NCBI RefSeq assembly: GCF_949628265.1
Contig: NC_088788.1
Coordinates: forward strand, 4,464,001-4,528,000
Length of the DNA stretch: 64,000 nucleotides
Direction of reading: 5' to 3'
Source of the DNA: Cloeon dipterum
Lineage: Eukaryota > Arthropoda > Insecta > Ephemeroptera > Baetidae
Numbering within the stretch: position 1 is the stretch's first letter; each line of letters opens with the position of its first letter. The notes beneath the pieces are model-generated. The model was not told the DNA's origin, did not search any database, and worked only from the letters and a program-made list of their open reading frames with translations. This document shows, in pieces, positions 38,336 to 56,600 of the stretch. Made by a program: the position numbers and the translations under genes.

Positions 38336-38820
38336 AACAAAAGGCGAAAAAGAGACCTTTTTAAAACTTGTACATATTTAGAAAGGTTTTACTTAGAAGC
38401 AAAATTTTAACTTTTTACACAGTTGCTGAGACGCGTTACACCAGAAGTATCGAAGTCAGACAAATGATAGTTCTAAATTCTCTACATATATGTTTGTTCT
38501 CACATTTCTGTGGAAACAATATAGATAATCAAAAAATTATCTGCTTTTTTACGTTCAGCTCTTACATTGACGTTTTTGTCAACTAAAATCCTCAAATGTA
38601 TTTTTACGGACCTTTCGCAATAAAAATCTTACATAGCATAGAAGAGTTTTTTAATCTCGCATTTCCCTTTTTCAGTTCAGAGTATTCCAACGCCTCTGGC
38701 AAAAATGCTTAATTATTTAGAATTTGATTCTATGTTCAAATAAAAAATATATATAGCTTTTTAAAATTTATTTGCAGCCGCAATAGAATTTATTTCCTGG
38801 CGACATTTTAGAAAACGTCA
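38336..38820. other. Convergent 3' ends of copy C and the oxidase gene
   Basis: A plus-strand AATAAA lies at 38619-38624 and minus-strand AATAAA signals at 38767-38772 and 38789-38794. The two transcripts end tail to tail within about 200 bp. Confidence 0.6.
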
Positions 38821-40283
38821 CTAGAGTTTGCTCAGCGCAGAGCCTACGCTGGCCGCGTGCTTCTCAGCGAACAGTTTCACTGCGTGCATAGCTGTTCCAG
38901 GCGAGCTGGTTACACCGTAGCCTCCGTGGCCGTAATTGTGCACAACCTAAGTGAAATAGCATAGAAATAATTAAAAAAAAGTTAATTTACAGGTATAAAA
39001 TATTTTAATCCAATAAGAAATAACCCAAAAAAATTGTAAGCAACATACCGATAGATTTTTTCCAGAGGGAAGTTGAATATTCTCGGCCTCGACCCGGACA
39101 GGGTCCCTGTGTGGGCGCAGACCGACCCAATCCCTCACGAACTCGGCCTTTTCCAAGCTCGGGACAACAGCAGAACAGCGTTTCTGAATGTCAGCCTTGG
39201 TGAAAGGGCAAACGCTAAGGTCGTAGCTACCGTAGTTTCTGCAACCACCAAGGGTGATTGTGTTTCTGTTTGGGATGATGTAGGTGTCAAAGTCAGCCAT
39301 GTAGCTCGCCTTCACCCACGGTGCTCGAACCTTAATAATCTGAACAAAGATTATTTAGAAGAATTAATAAGTTGTTTTTAATTTCTAACTTGTCCTCTGA
39401 TGGGAGTCAGTTTTGGGTCATTGCACAGATACTTGGCACCCAGACCAGTGCAGTTAATGACCACGTCAAAATCTTCTACGTCTGAGAACGAGTTCACTTT
39501 GGCCTGCCGAAACTTGCCTCCAGACCGAGTGATTCTGTTATTTGGCGGAATTAATTTTTTTTATGTTAGGGAGAGTAATTTAATGTAAGAGTTTACTTTT
39601 CAATAGCCCATGGCTGATACTCTCGGCACTCCATGATCAGGGTTTTGTAAAAAGCGCCCCACTTCCATCCAGGGTACTCCTCGAGCTCGGACTCCGTCAT
39701 GGAGCGGTAGACAGGCACCACGGTCTCTAACAAGTGGTTCTGTGAAATAAAATTAAAATCAAAATTTTTTTAGCACACAACTTATCATTTGTCCTCTGTA
39801 GTAGGAGGAACAGAGTGCAGATTAGCAGTTTCAAATCACCCAAAATAGTTAAAACACAACTAAAAACGCAGAGTCCTGACATGTATATTAAAATAATCTT
39901 ACCTTGACCATTCCTTCGTTGTAGTTTGAAAATATGTAGGCAGGGATTTGGAAGATTCCACCGGCCTCGCCTTCCCCAGTGATACGCAGAGCGTCATAGT
40001 ATCGATATGAATCCAGAATCCACTTCCTATAATATATAGTAAGAAAATAACGTGTATGAAGGTAAAATAAAAACAAAAATATTTACTTTGTGATTTCCAA
40101 CGATGGACCGCTGAAGGAAGATGACGGACGGAAAAGTCCAGCCGCACCATCACTTGTGGTGTCCTGGTTGAATTTTTCTGCAATGATGGTCACGTCCAAG
40201 GTGGGAAACTCATTCTGCAGCTGAATGGCAGTGTTGAGGCCGACCACGCCGGCTCCCAAGATGCCAACTCGTTTCACTCCCAT
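38821..40283 (-). CDS. Peroxisomal D-amino-acid oxidase / D-aspartate oxidase
   Basis: Six exons join in phase on the minus strand: 40283-40087, 40026-39903, 39739-39597, 39534-39390, 39339-39049 and 38946-38821, giving 341 residues (family about 340-350). FAD-dependent enzymes of this family oxidise D-amino acids to imino acids, releasing hydrogen peroxide. The N-terminus has the dinucleotide-binding G-x-G-x2-G ('GILGAGVVG', residues 7-15). Further family signatures are 'INCTGLGA', 'PIRGQ', 'GLRPHRDPVR' and the 'VVHNYGHGGYG' block (residues 301-311). The protein ends in SKL, a type 1 peroxisomal targeting signal. Whether neutral or acidic D-amino acids are preferred cannot be read with confidence. 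The ATG chosen is the first codon before the FAD fold; a 3' splice site at 40297-40298 lies just upstream, so a non-coding first exon probably exists. The SRPK-like gene ends 245 bp upstream on the same strand. Confidence 0.92.
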
Positions 40284-40528
40284 GTCTTGTGCGCTTCTGC
40301 AAGAGAAAGTCAATAATTAAATTCCTATATGCCAAAACCAAAGATTTCATGCGTTTTAGGAAAGAAATAATTTATTAAGAGCTTGATTTTTCTGTAGAGA
40401 ACAATAAAAATTATTTATTTAAGGCTTAATTGCTACACATGCTTTACAAGCAATTGCTTTTTGTATTATTATAAGCTTTAATCACAAAATGTACACTGCT
40501 ATTAATATTTGTATTTTTATGTTTCCGA
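40284..40528 (-). other. Short gap between kinase 3' end and oxidase start
   Basis: Contains AATAAA signals on the minus strand at 40414-40419 and 40371-40376 for the kinase transcript, then a splice acceptor (40297-40298) 13 bases upstream of the oxidase ATG. There is little room for a separate promoter and first exon. Confidence 0.55.
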
Positions 40529-46015
<5,487 letters not shown>

Positions 46016-49000
46016 TTAAAACATGCCGTCCCTAACTCCGATGGGCACGAGGACCATGAGGAAGAGCACCACGTTGCGCAGCGCCAGCTTCCAGTCGTTG
46101 GGCACGGCGTACGGCGTCAGGGCCTTAGTCAGGCTGTGCAGTTCGTGCGACGCGCAAACAAACACAAAGCTGGTGATAAGCGAGTTGAGCACAGGGTAGC
46201 CTGGCAGCAGGACCAGCACGCCGTGCGTGTCCGCGGCCAGCCACACGTGCGACTGGCACACGAAAAGCTCCAGGGCGATGCGACCGAACCACGCGAAGAA
46301 GGTCGAGTAGCGCGTCCGCAGCACGCCAGACACATTTCTCAAAACGATGTAACTGACGATCTGAAAATTTGAATTATTTTTTAAGCTTTAACTTTTTACA
46401 AGCAAAATCCTGTGATAAAGTGTAGGTAATGTAGTATTAATTGCTCTTACTGGAACAAATACTGTATAAGAGTGGATCTCGTTGCATTCCTGCTTGTTTC
46501 GGCAGAGGAACGAAAATGTGGTGTACCCTCCGATGCCAATTAGAGAGGCCAGAGTGGCGGACAAGGCGATGCCAGGAGAGAAGAGGTTGCTGTGATTGTT
46601 GTCGTCAAATAGGTTGAGTCGCTGCGCCAGAAGAAACGCGAAAGCAAACACACAGCCAAAAGACATGCTGCAAAGAGAAGAATTATTTGCGTTAGTACAA
46701 AATTTAGAAATAGTAATGGTTTGATGGAAAAATCCTCAGATTTATAGGTACAAGTTTAATCCCAAACTGATAGTTTTTGTTTGGTCCTCAAAATGACTGC
46801 TTAAAAATATTTTAGAAGCGCAGTAACTAACCTATATCTATCAAGCTTCCAGCGAAACCACCATTCGTGAATATCATCATCAGTGGTGACAAAGAGAGCT
46901 TTCCAGGGGCGAGTGACGAATACTTTCTCGAAAAATACCTGTAAAAACGAACAAAATTATTAGTCTTGTCAAAAGGTCATGAAAATAATGTACCTCAGAC
47001 ATGTAGAGGATGGTTATCACGCTAAACAAGCCGACCAGTTTAATCACCAAATAAAAATAGTGAAGTGGATTGTGATCAGCTGAGGTGGACGTAATGTGTG
47101 GTGGAAGGGCCAATACCACGTACAGCATGAGGAACCAGAAAGAGATGAGTGGCACAAAGTAGTAGAACTGGTATGGCCGGTTCATTATCAAGCATAGGAC
47201 AACTGTCAAGAAGTTTAGCCGGAACAGGACCTAAACAGATTAAATGACAACTTTGACATGAGTAATTTTTTAATTTATTTTAGAACACAGTAAAAAAGTA
47301 GAAGGTTCATTTTTGTATAGAATTGTTTGAGAAGATTAAAATGATTTAAATTTAGAGAGTCCTTAGTGTTCAAAGCCGCTAACCTAAAAAACCTAGACAA
47401 AAAACCTTAGTAATTGTTTCTACAGCAAACAGATTATGATTTTTGGCTTGTCAAATTAAATCTTTTTACGCCAAGATTGTAGTAGCAGCATTTAATCCGA
47501 ATCAAATATTATAAATTAAGACAGTAGTTTACTTTAGTGGCTGTTCCAGCAGCGCAATTACAGGAAATATATTTTTACCTGAAGGAATCTGACCAAACTA
47601 GCGTCGCCTCTGTGCCAGAAGTAGCTGAAGTGGCCGTATCCCGAGAGGAACAGGTAGGACGAGACCATCACTCTGACGTGCATGTAAATTGGCAAAATGC
47701 CACTGGCGCCGGTCATGTGGTACACCAGGATCACTAACTGCATCCAGCCTAAACATTTCTCTTATGAATGAGCGAAACGTCAATGGAGCAAAGCACAATC
47801 CACCTTTCCACTCGTCAGTTTGGTCCCTGTGGAGCACTTTGGTGTATCGCGAGTCTTCGGTGAAGAACAGACCGAGGGCAAAAACGTAGCCGACAGGCAG
47901 CCAGAAACTCACTTGGGTGAAATACTTGTTTTCCTTCATAAAAAAGCTAGTCCTGCAAGAGAAATATTATTAGCAGATAATACAAGTAAAGAACAAAAAT
48001 CCATCCCAAGATTTGAAATATCCATATTCAATTTTTAACCAATTCCACAACTTTTTAAAATGAAAGCACACCTGTCACATAAGTAAAAGTAGCCCATGAT
48101 AATCGCTAGCTTTCCCAGCGCAGTCATAATTTCAGTGAAGTCGTCCTTGCTCTCCACAGGTTCATTTTCGTCGGTTTGCACCCTGGAGTACTCGTGACTC
48201 CTCCTCCATCTTTGGTACTTCATCCTAAAGCCCATCACGAGTGCTATGACTAGGCTGTAACAAACGTTGCAATTTAATTTGATCCATTTTTTTATTATTT
48301 GTTTCAGGGCATGACTAACCACACTCCAAGAGCAGAGAAAGTGACGATCTGCAGAGTTGTCGAGCTCTCCGCGGAGCTGCAGCAGGTGCCGTCGTTGAAG
48401 TTCATGTGGTCGTTGCAGTACATGTTGAGCAGGATTTGTGTGTCGTGTTTAAGGACCAAAGGACTAAGATGGAGACCGTCGTCACTTTCGTCCATGTTGC
48501 CTTGAGCTACGAGCCGAGAGCTGGACCACAACTCTGCCTTGCTGTGCTGAAGAATCTGCAGGTTTTGATTTAAATGAGATATATTTAACTCAACACTGAA
48601 CAGGGTTGCAAAAATAGTGTTTTTTAAAAAAAAGCCATGCTGTGGTAAATAAAAAGCGGATATTTTCAATTTTAACCAGTTTGTTGCAGGTAATGTTTGC
48701 ACCTCAGTTTTCAATAATTTTATAATTATTTGCTCAAGACCTAGACTTGAAATTTTTGGAGAAATGGAGGCAGCAAATGGCAATTTATTAAAAGAAAAAA
48801 ACAGTAGAGGAAAGTTTGACCACTCCAACCGCAAATTTTAGATTTTCACAAGAGAAAAATGGAATAAATTAATTTCTTGCATTTCTTGAGCTAGAAATTG
48901 GTAAAAATTGAGTGGCAAAAACCGTTAAAAACCAGTGGTAGGCAAATGAAACCCTGGGACTGAACGTTTAGTTTCTTGTACCAATTGCCTGGTTGATGTT

Positions 49001-51260
49001 GGACTTGAAATTAACACGAATCATGTTATTTCAAGCAATTTAGGCCCACGTAACAATCAACTACTCATCTCAAATCCAATTTAACTTTCCCCAATATCAA
49101 GAGTAAGGCAATACTATTTTTAGCCGCATCCCACCACCGATTTTCTTGTATGAGCCCGAATTTTGGCTTCATAACTTAAATTTATATTGGTCATTTCCTT
49201 CTAATTTCCTGAAAGTCTACACTTTTGAGCCAAAAAATTTGCATCTGAGAGCGGAACGGACCCAGGGTTTCCTTTCAAGCTTAGCGAGACTCATAGTCTT
49301 TTATGACTTTTTTTTAACAAACTTTAAAGTTACACGGCAAACAATCACAGTTCCCATTATAGCGCGTTCAAATTTAACATTGCCTCGCATTAAAGAGAAA
49401 AAATGTCCACAAAAAACAAAACTATTTCAATAAGCAAAAACAAGCCCAAATATTTGGCTATTTTGAACCAAACCCAGAATAGAAATGATCAGCTCTTGGT
49501 ATAAGAGCTTCTGTTTGTCTCAGTAGCGGTTTCTCAACAATCAAACGTGAATTATCTTGTTGCAAGAAAAAGGCAACAATCAATTCGACAATGAAAATTT
49601 GGGTATTTGTTGAGCGATGCGCAATTTCAATTTCACCGCTACCAGAATATTGTTCATTTCAGATTGTATTTTACTATGCGTTAAAAATAGAATTTCCCAA
49701 CTATTTTATCATTTAATAGTGAGATTAGATTGTATAAACACGACTAATAATTGTATTTCATTTACGAAAACCAATTATTATTTGCACCAATCTTGAATTA
49801 TTATTTGAAGCAGAGTACATAACTTGTTATTAGTGTGGCGCCAACAGCAAAATTCGTTAATATTTACGTCCTGGTCCCGGTAAAATTGCGCAACGTTCAA
49901 CACACACCGAAATTTTCATTGTCGAATTGATTGTTGACCTTTACTTGCAGCAAGGAAATTCGCGTTTGGTTGTTGAAAGTTGCGTAATTTTACCGGGACC
50001 AGGACAATATTTGTACAATTTTTACAATCCCATAAAGAATCATAAATAACCTTACCTCAATAGCTGCCTTATTGTAGAGATCAATTTGGTCATTCGTTAT
50101 CATCGACCGGGTCGGGAACAACTTTGCAGCGTTCACTGGTTCCTGCAGGGTCCACAGTACTCTCGAACGCCTTTTGGACATGACATCAATGGCCTGTAAA
50201 AGTTGACCAGTAGAAAAATACTAAAACAATCGTAAAAAAACATACTTGAACCAATGTGGTGAGATTTTTCGTGTACTCGACTAGAGCGACTTGCGAGCCA
50301 TTTGACTCCTTGATGGACCAGGTGGCGCCGCCTGCCACAATCACGCTTGGAGGCTGGCCACTCTCCTTCCAGTCGTTGAAGCTTTCGGACATGTGCTTGT
50401 TGACCACGGGACTCCAGATGAACTGCACCTTCAGCCGCAGCTGGGCATCCCCGAAGGAGAGGTCCGTGTGCGCGCGGTTCTCCAGCTTGGCTTCGTGCAG
50501 AAGAGAGGAAGTCTTCGAGTTGCTGTCCAGCTGCTTCAAGAATGTTTCGTACAGCTGCCTGATGCGAGAGTCACCCACGAAGACGAAGTGGTTGTGACGA
50601 CCCAGAAACGCCAGATACCGAAAACAACGTCTTGTGTCCCTGCGTGAAAAAAAGGGTTCACACGTTAAAATTGTGAGCAGATGTTCGGGGAAAAAAATTA
50701 GCTTACGTCAGAGTATACTTGTGCATCATGCAACCGTACGGCTGCCACTCCGTGTCGCCTTTATAGCTTCCATCAGAGAGTAACCACTTGCACGAATCGA
50801 TCCCTGGAAATTGATTGCCAAGTTTTTTTATTTGTTAGAAAACAACCTTCATATGTATTTACAAATTTGTTTCAGGAGGACTTTCAGATATCTAGAGAAC
50901 TCATCTGTTCAAGATATGTAGAGAAAAATCGTTCCTTTTTTATGGTGGTGACAATTGAAATCAACACCCGAGTCAAAATTTCGTTCATGCCGAGACAAAC
51001 AACTTTTTTTTCGTTAATTAATAAGTCACAAAAAGTACGTGGGCGCTTACTGTGAGTGATGACCATGCATTCAACCAACAATTTATTGTCTCTAAATTCA
51101 GCTCACCGTACTGCAGGTGCAAAATTCCGTGGTAGCTGATGAACCCGAGGACCATGATGCACGCGAGCAGCTTGGCGTTTTTCGCGTTGATCTGCTGCAC
51201 GAAGTCAGCCGCCGTTCTGTCCTTGCCGTAGCCACCCAAGCTTTCGGTCTCCATGTTCAT
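46016..51260 (-). CDS. CASD1: CASD1, N-acetylneuraminate 9-O-acetyltransferase
   Basis: Twelve exons join in phase: 51260-51107, 50803-50707, 50639-50246, 50193-50056, 48555-48320, 48254-48072, 47952-47804, 47748-47579, 47230-46994, 46938-46832, 46667-46451 and 46360-46016. The protein has 808 residues (human CASD1 about 797). It is the Golgi enzyme that transfers acetyl from acetyl-CoA to sialic acid. An N-terminal membrane anchor (about residues 30-49) is followed by a luminal SGNH/GDSL-like domain. Its nucleophile is Ser108 in '[11 protein letters not shown]', and the catalytic Asp287/His290 pair is in 'DGLHL'. Other signatures are 'PYGCMMHKY', '[11 protein letters not shown]' and 'MNFNDGTCC'. 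From about residue 335 a Cas1p-type multi-pass membrane domain follows, with '[14 protein letters not shown]', 'FRWKLDRYS' and '[20 protein letters not shown]'. All catalytic residues are present. Intron 4 (1.5 kb) has collected a MITE and two foldback repeats. Confidence 0.96.
48601..48956 (-). mobile_element. hAT-like MITE R4, copy b (in CASD1 intron 4)
   Basis: A 356-bp copy starting CAGGGTTGCA and ending in ACCCTG, in inverse orientation to copy a. The flanks 'acactgaa' (48593-48600) and 'ggactgaa' (48957-48964) match at 6 of 8, a decayed target duplication. Confidence 0.75.
49521..49645 (-). repeat. Foldback repeat R5, copy 1 (in CASD1 intron 4)
   Basis: Begins cagtagcggtttc and ends in the inverse tttcaccgctaccag. 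Its interior ('caattcgacaatgaaaattt') is the reverse complement of the interior of copy 2 at 49868-50005. Confidence 0.65.
49868..50005 (+). repeat. Foldback repeat R5, copy 2, with long terminal inverted repeats
   Basis: A 138-bp element with ends of about 35 bp that are inverse repeats of each other with only two mismatches (starting GTCCTGGTCCCGGTAAAATT). The flanks 'aatattt' on both sides (before 49866 and from 50006) could be a target duplication. Its right end is about 50 bp from CASD1 exon 4. Confidence 0.75.
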
Positions 51261-51480
51261 CACGCGCGATTCACTGCCTCAGAGTCATCTAATTAGGCGA
51301 AATCGCTGAATTTCTCGGTCCTGCGGAACCGCTAATGTTTTGATATTATTGCACGGGCGGTCCGGGTTCAGCCCAGAAGACAGGCGACAAATCAGAGCGA
51401 GCGCAGAGTGATGACGTCAGAGCTACCCAGTGGCGGGAACGCTTGCGCGCGAGGGAAATAATTCGTGCTAAAAGAGTATA
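51261..51480 (-). promoter_or_regulatory. Likely CASD1 promoter / 5' UTR region
   Basis: GC-richer DNA directly upstream of the CASD1 ATG. It contains the perfect CRE palindrome TGACGTCA at 51412-51419, about 150 bp from the ATG. No TATA box was identified with confidence. Confidence 0.4.
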
Positions 51481-51659
51481 GCAATAAAGAATTTTTTTAC
51501 GATATAATCATGGACATGGAGTTTCAGCTCTATTGCGGCAAAGATAATCTTTTGAATATCGACCATTTTACTGTATTTTATCTCATGAATTTAACGATTT
51601 TACCACCCTAACTTTTACCCGTTACTTTGACAACAGTTGAACTGTTTCAATCGTATTAG

Positions 51660-52117
51660 TTAAAGTGGAATGATATGTACTGGGCAACAATTGAAAATTA
51701 TGTGAATTGTTGGATGCCATAAACAATTGATCGATAAACAATTCGTTCAACAATTTGCAATAATAAAAAACGGCCCTTCCTACAGTAAAAATTCAAATTT
51801 TGCCAATTTTCTCCAAAATGTACAGAGCTTGAACATATTTTCTTCGCATATTCCGATTGCTCTCGTCGAGATCTGTCCAATGGTGTATGCCGTGTATGCC
51901 ACTTATTGGGGAAACTCTTGGTTTTGAAATTAAATCGGATTTCAAGTAAGGAGACAGCCATTACCATTTGAAAAGCACGGTAACTTTCCAGCCAATTTTC
52001 TCTAAAAAAATTGCAGTGCTTCTTAGGTCAATTTAGGCTTTAACTGAATCCTAAGGGACGAGTTTATGTATTGGCAACAAGCATTTTCCAGACTTTTCCA
52101 GTATCATTCCTCTTTAA
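51660..52117 (+). mobile_element. piggyBac-like MITE R1, copy 3
   Basis: A 458-bp copy bounded by TTAA at 51660-51663 and 52114-52117, ends TTAA-AGTGGAATGATA and CATTCCTCT-TTAA. It is highly similar to copies at 14959-15392 and 16582-17010, with an additional 'cgtgtatgccacttatt' segment. No coding capacity. Confidence 0.85.
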
Positions 52118-53690
52118 TTATCTAGATCTAGACACAGAAAAACAGCAAGGTTTGCAGTAGAAGAATTTATTAAATTGCATTATTTAAGGAAAGAGTACAA
52201 GCGAAATTTTCAAACATGGCCAAAATATAATATCGATTTTTCCGATTTTTCTGATCGAGAAACAATTAATGAATCAAAAACCGTCCACTGTATTTTATTA
52301 TTCAGTGCTCTATTATGCGCTACGATTCCTACACATTTTATTCTACCCTCGTCGAGCATTCCATACTTAACTGACTTAATTTTGCTGCTGCACTTTCAAA
52401 AGATGAGCTATTATTTTTCACATTCAGTGCATCTCCACCTCTCTGGTACTTATCGTTACTTACATAGAGCATCATCTGCAGTTTAATATTGTTTACATCG
52501 AAGGTGCAAAACATACAGCCTTATTCGTATATAAAATGTTGTCAAATCTTTTGGCTCTTTTTTGAAAAGATCGATATGCTGCATATTGCAATATAGAAAA
52601 ATAAAAAAGGTTGGTAATAAAATCTCGGACCAATGATCGCACTGATTATTTTGGCAAATAATTGGCGCATTGAAATGAATGTTCAATGGTGACTAGAGAT
52701 GAAAATCATTGATGTTTAAATTAAGATTGTAAATCTGTCCGTTCGGCAGAACGAACACTTTTAAAATAATTTTTCGCTGGATAAATATAGTTTTAAACAT
52801 GCATTGATGATTTAGAAAGTTTAAAATCTCTTATATTTTTTATTTAAAAGTCAAGGAAAGTCCAAAAGTGTTTCACCACATGCACCGATATTTCAATAAA
52901 CTAAAATCACTTAAATAAAATGCAAACCAAACAAAAGCATCTGCAATGAGCAATGATCACATTTTGGAAAATTTCTCTGAAAATGCAGTAAGCTAAGAGA
53001 GATCACGGGTGAGAGGTGTGATAGTATATTCATATTTTGTAATAATTCTCATTCACCATTCTCATGCCTATATTGATGTGTGAGTAATATTTTGCTCTAG
53101 TACATAATGACAGCATATATGCATCTCACTAGAAACTACATAGTCTAGATCTGTCCCATGCACACAATGCGATCGGCATGAGTAACATCCGCTCTAGGTC
53201 AAAGCCTCTAAAGTTATTCACAAGCTAAATTCATAAAAATAAAAATGAAGGCTTGTCACGGCTTTTCAAGAATCTTCTGAAAATTTGTAACGATATATAT
53301 TTACACCGTTTTTTGAGATTTGCTCTTGAATTAGATCATGATATTCCCTAAAACCTTCAAAGCACAACAGACATTTTAACAATTTTCATTAACTTCTGAA
53401 GAAAATTTGTTTTCCAAAGTTTCTTTCATTCATCCAGAATGAAATTTCCACTTGGTAAGAAATCAGTTATCCAAAAATGCAGCATTTTGAGCGAGAAAAC
53501 AGCCTTGATATCGGAAAATTTGCTGAGGACTTTTGCGCAGAGATGAGACAAGAAAAGTGATTACACTTGTGTAGTTTGGGGACATTTTGCCATTGCAAGA
53601 GTGCACTCTAATAATAATTATATATTATCTCGTGTTCGATTTTTACTTCGTGCATTACGTTCGTTTGAGAGCAGAGAATCAATAATTAAA
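52118..53690. other. Intergenic AT-rich stretch
   Basis: Between the MITE and the RhoBTB stop codon. The 103-codon plus-strand frame at 52175-52486 has no recognisable domain. No gene, RNA or repeat is supported. Confidence 0.5.
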
Positions 53691-56600
53691 TTAAATCGAG
53701 GATGGGACGAGAGGCTTGTCCGAGTCGCGGCGGGATTTTCCAGTGAAACACAGGCACCCAGAATTGTGACGGCTTCGTTTCAGAGTCTTCATCGGCGGAC
53801 GTTCCTCTTTCTCGCGCTCAAACAAGCACTTTTGATAGTAGTCGTAGTCCTTGACATACCTGCCAGAGAAAATTCGAATTAGAGAAAGAAAATTAAAAAT
53901 TGGTGAGAATTTCAGGCTTACCACACAGGCGGCCACCTATTTTCAGAAAGGTAAGCCTGGTTTTCAGGATGTAAGGCCTTCAGCAGCTTTGGCAATGACT
54001 TGCAAATCTTGTTGTAGTTTGTGCATAAGTGGTTCATGCACCAGTCTGCCAGCTGATCAGCATTGTGCAACTGAAATTAAATTTTAAAAACATTTTTGAA
54101 TAGACCAAGGTTTTATTTAAAAGTGTCGCAATAAAAGATTAAAATTAAAATCATAAAAATTGCGGAGAGCTTAATTTTATTAACTCTCTAGAACGTGCTA
54201 GCGGGGTCCAGATGTGCGATAAAATCGGTTCCCTTTGCGCAGATCCAAGATGGCGTGTGAATGTGGGCAACAAAAAGCTCTCTTTGGATTGCCGTACGAG
54301 TGTCAAGAGTTGTAAGTTATTGACGAAAACTTGCTTCTTTTCGCGCATTTTCACGTGACCGTTTTTTCGCGCCATACTCCGCCGGACGCCATATCTGCGC
54401 GTCGCACGAATCTGGCCCCCGCTGGAACGTGCCTCTTGATTTGAAGGCAAGTATGAAATTATCATTAAATTTTATTCTTCCGCGACATTAATTTTATAAA
54501 TATAATGCATTAGTCAATTTAGTTTATTAAAAAATCATTTTCGAACCTTGCAGGGCTCTAGGAGTTTCAAACAAGTGTCGGTAATGTCCTCTGGAGAGCC
54601 GGCGTCCACGGCCTTCTGCATTTCCCTCACAAGTTTGGTCTCAACCAAACTAGTCAGCCTCGGAAGGCACAATCGGTTGGCCAGCTCGAGAAGATCCACG
54701 CACCTGTGCTTGCTCAAACCAGGTGGACATTCGTCAGTGTACAAGAAGTGGAGTAGCTGGGAAAAAGGCTCTTCCTTGACACCGGGAAATTCGACCTAAA
54801 ATAGCCACGAAAAATTAACATCGTTTATATATTTTTCGTTTGGAAAATTACTTACAACTTTAGCAGCACTCTCTCTGAAATCTCCTGAAAACATTGCACG
54901 CATCACGTCACATCGAGCCATCAGCAGAGCTTTGTGAGCTGCAATAGTTCCGTCTTCCAATTTAAATTTCACGTCCGAAAAAGAACCCTGGCTAAGGCAA
55001 AGGGAACGGAGGCGAGCTCGAACAGCCTACGACGCATTTAAGGTTAACAGAATGTTTTTTTTAATTTGATGACTCCAAACCTTTCGATATTGCTGCTTGA
55101 GTTCAGCGTTGAGGAATTCCTCGCATCTCTCAATGTTGGTCACGAAAACCAACAGCTCTGGCAATTCCATGAATTCAGCAGCCAGACGGATTTCCTGGAA
55201 GGTTAATTTATATTAATAATTTATGCATAGTAAATACATTGACGTCTACACAACTAATTAAAGCAAATGATTATACAGTAACTTATTTACATAATTTACA
55301 ACTAGGAAATTTCGTTCAAAAAATCTGAAATCAGATTTACCAGTAAAAGTCCAATAGGTATGGACTGTAAAAAAGGGAATTTTCATTTCAAACGCATTTT
55401 ATAACTTTATAATCTCAAGAATATAAGATACTCACGGCTATTTCGCTGAGTTTACTGGTGTCTATGGTACCAGTGTAGAGAAACTTGAGGCACTGTTGCA
55501 TGGCCAAGGGGCTCACGAGCTTTGTCAGCGTGACCACTGTCTGCACAGCCGATGTGCAGGCCCTGCCTTCTCTGCTGTTGCACTGTGAATTATTAGTTAT
55601 AAAAAAATCTGTCATTTTACAGAATTTAAAAAAATGCTTCTATAGGAATAAAAAATATGTTAAAAAGGGAAATAAATCTCTGGATGGTATCAGAATACTT
55701 TCCTACGCGTTCAGAATTGAAATAATTCAAAACAATTGTGCAGAGAATAATACCTAAACCTTAAAATTCAAATAAATTCTCTTATAGACTCATTTCTAGC
55801 CTCATTTAAACAATAAAAATATTTATAAATATACCTGTTCAATTCTGATAGACTGAAAGGCTGGATGGTTGAGTTCTTTGTTGATGCTCACTCTCTGATG
55901 GTGGATGCTGGGAAACACTTGGCAACTCGATCTACGTTTACTTAAGTCCCACAGCCTGTTAAAGTTGACTTAGTTTATTTGCCGGCGTCAGTGCTTGCTG
56001 AATTAATCACCTTTGATTTGATTTATTGTTGTTTTCAATCAACAGCAGTTCGGTGTCATCGTTGAAGTCACCGGTTGCCGACTCGCCAAAGGTGCTGGCC
56101 TGGGTTCGGTTTTTTAATGAATTTAATTCAGAGGAATTTAGTCGGATCTGTACCAGGCTGGTCTCCGATGAGCTGCGGGCCGCGGCCAGCTCGCACACGG
56201 GATCGGCGCTGCAGAAGAGTCGGTGCAGCGAGGGCGAGGCCGCCGCCAACAAGAAGCGGTGAGCCACAAAACCAACACTGCCAGCCACGAAGACGACATC
56301 TGTGTGCGCTTGCTGTGTGAGCAGCACGCCCATGTGCTCTTCGAAAAGGCTGGACACCATGCTCACTTCGAGTCGGGCTGGCGGTGGAGGGCAAAACGGA
56401 ACCTATGGCATCCAGAGATAACGAATTATTTGGCTAGTAAGAAATTTTATCAAATAAAATGTTTACAAAGGTTAGATATATACTTGTATTTATTTTTTAA
56501 ACTGTGAGGTGCTAGGAAATTTCTAAAATGTGATTTTTTACCAGTTCGCACTGATATAATTGAAAGTTAAAAACAAAATGATGAAAAACAGACCAATGTT

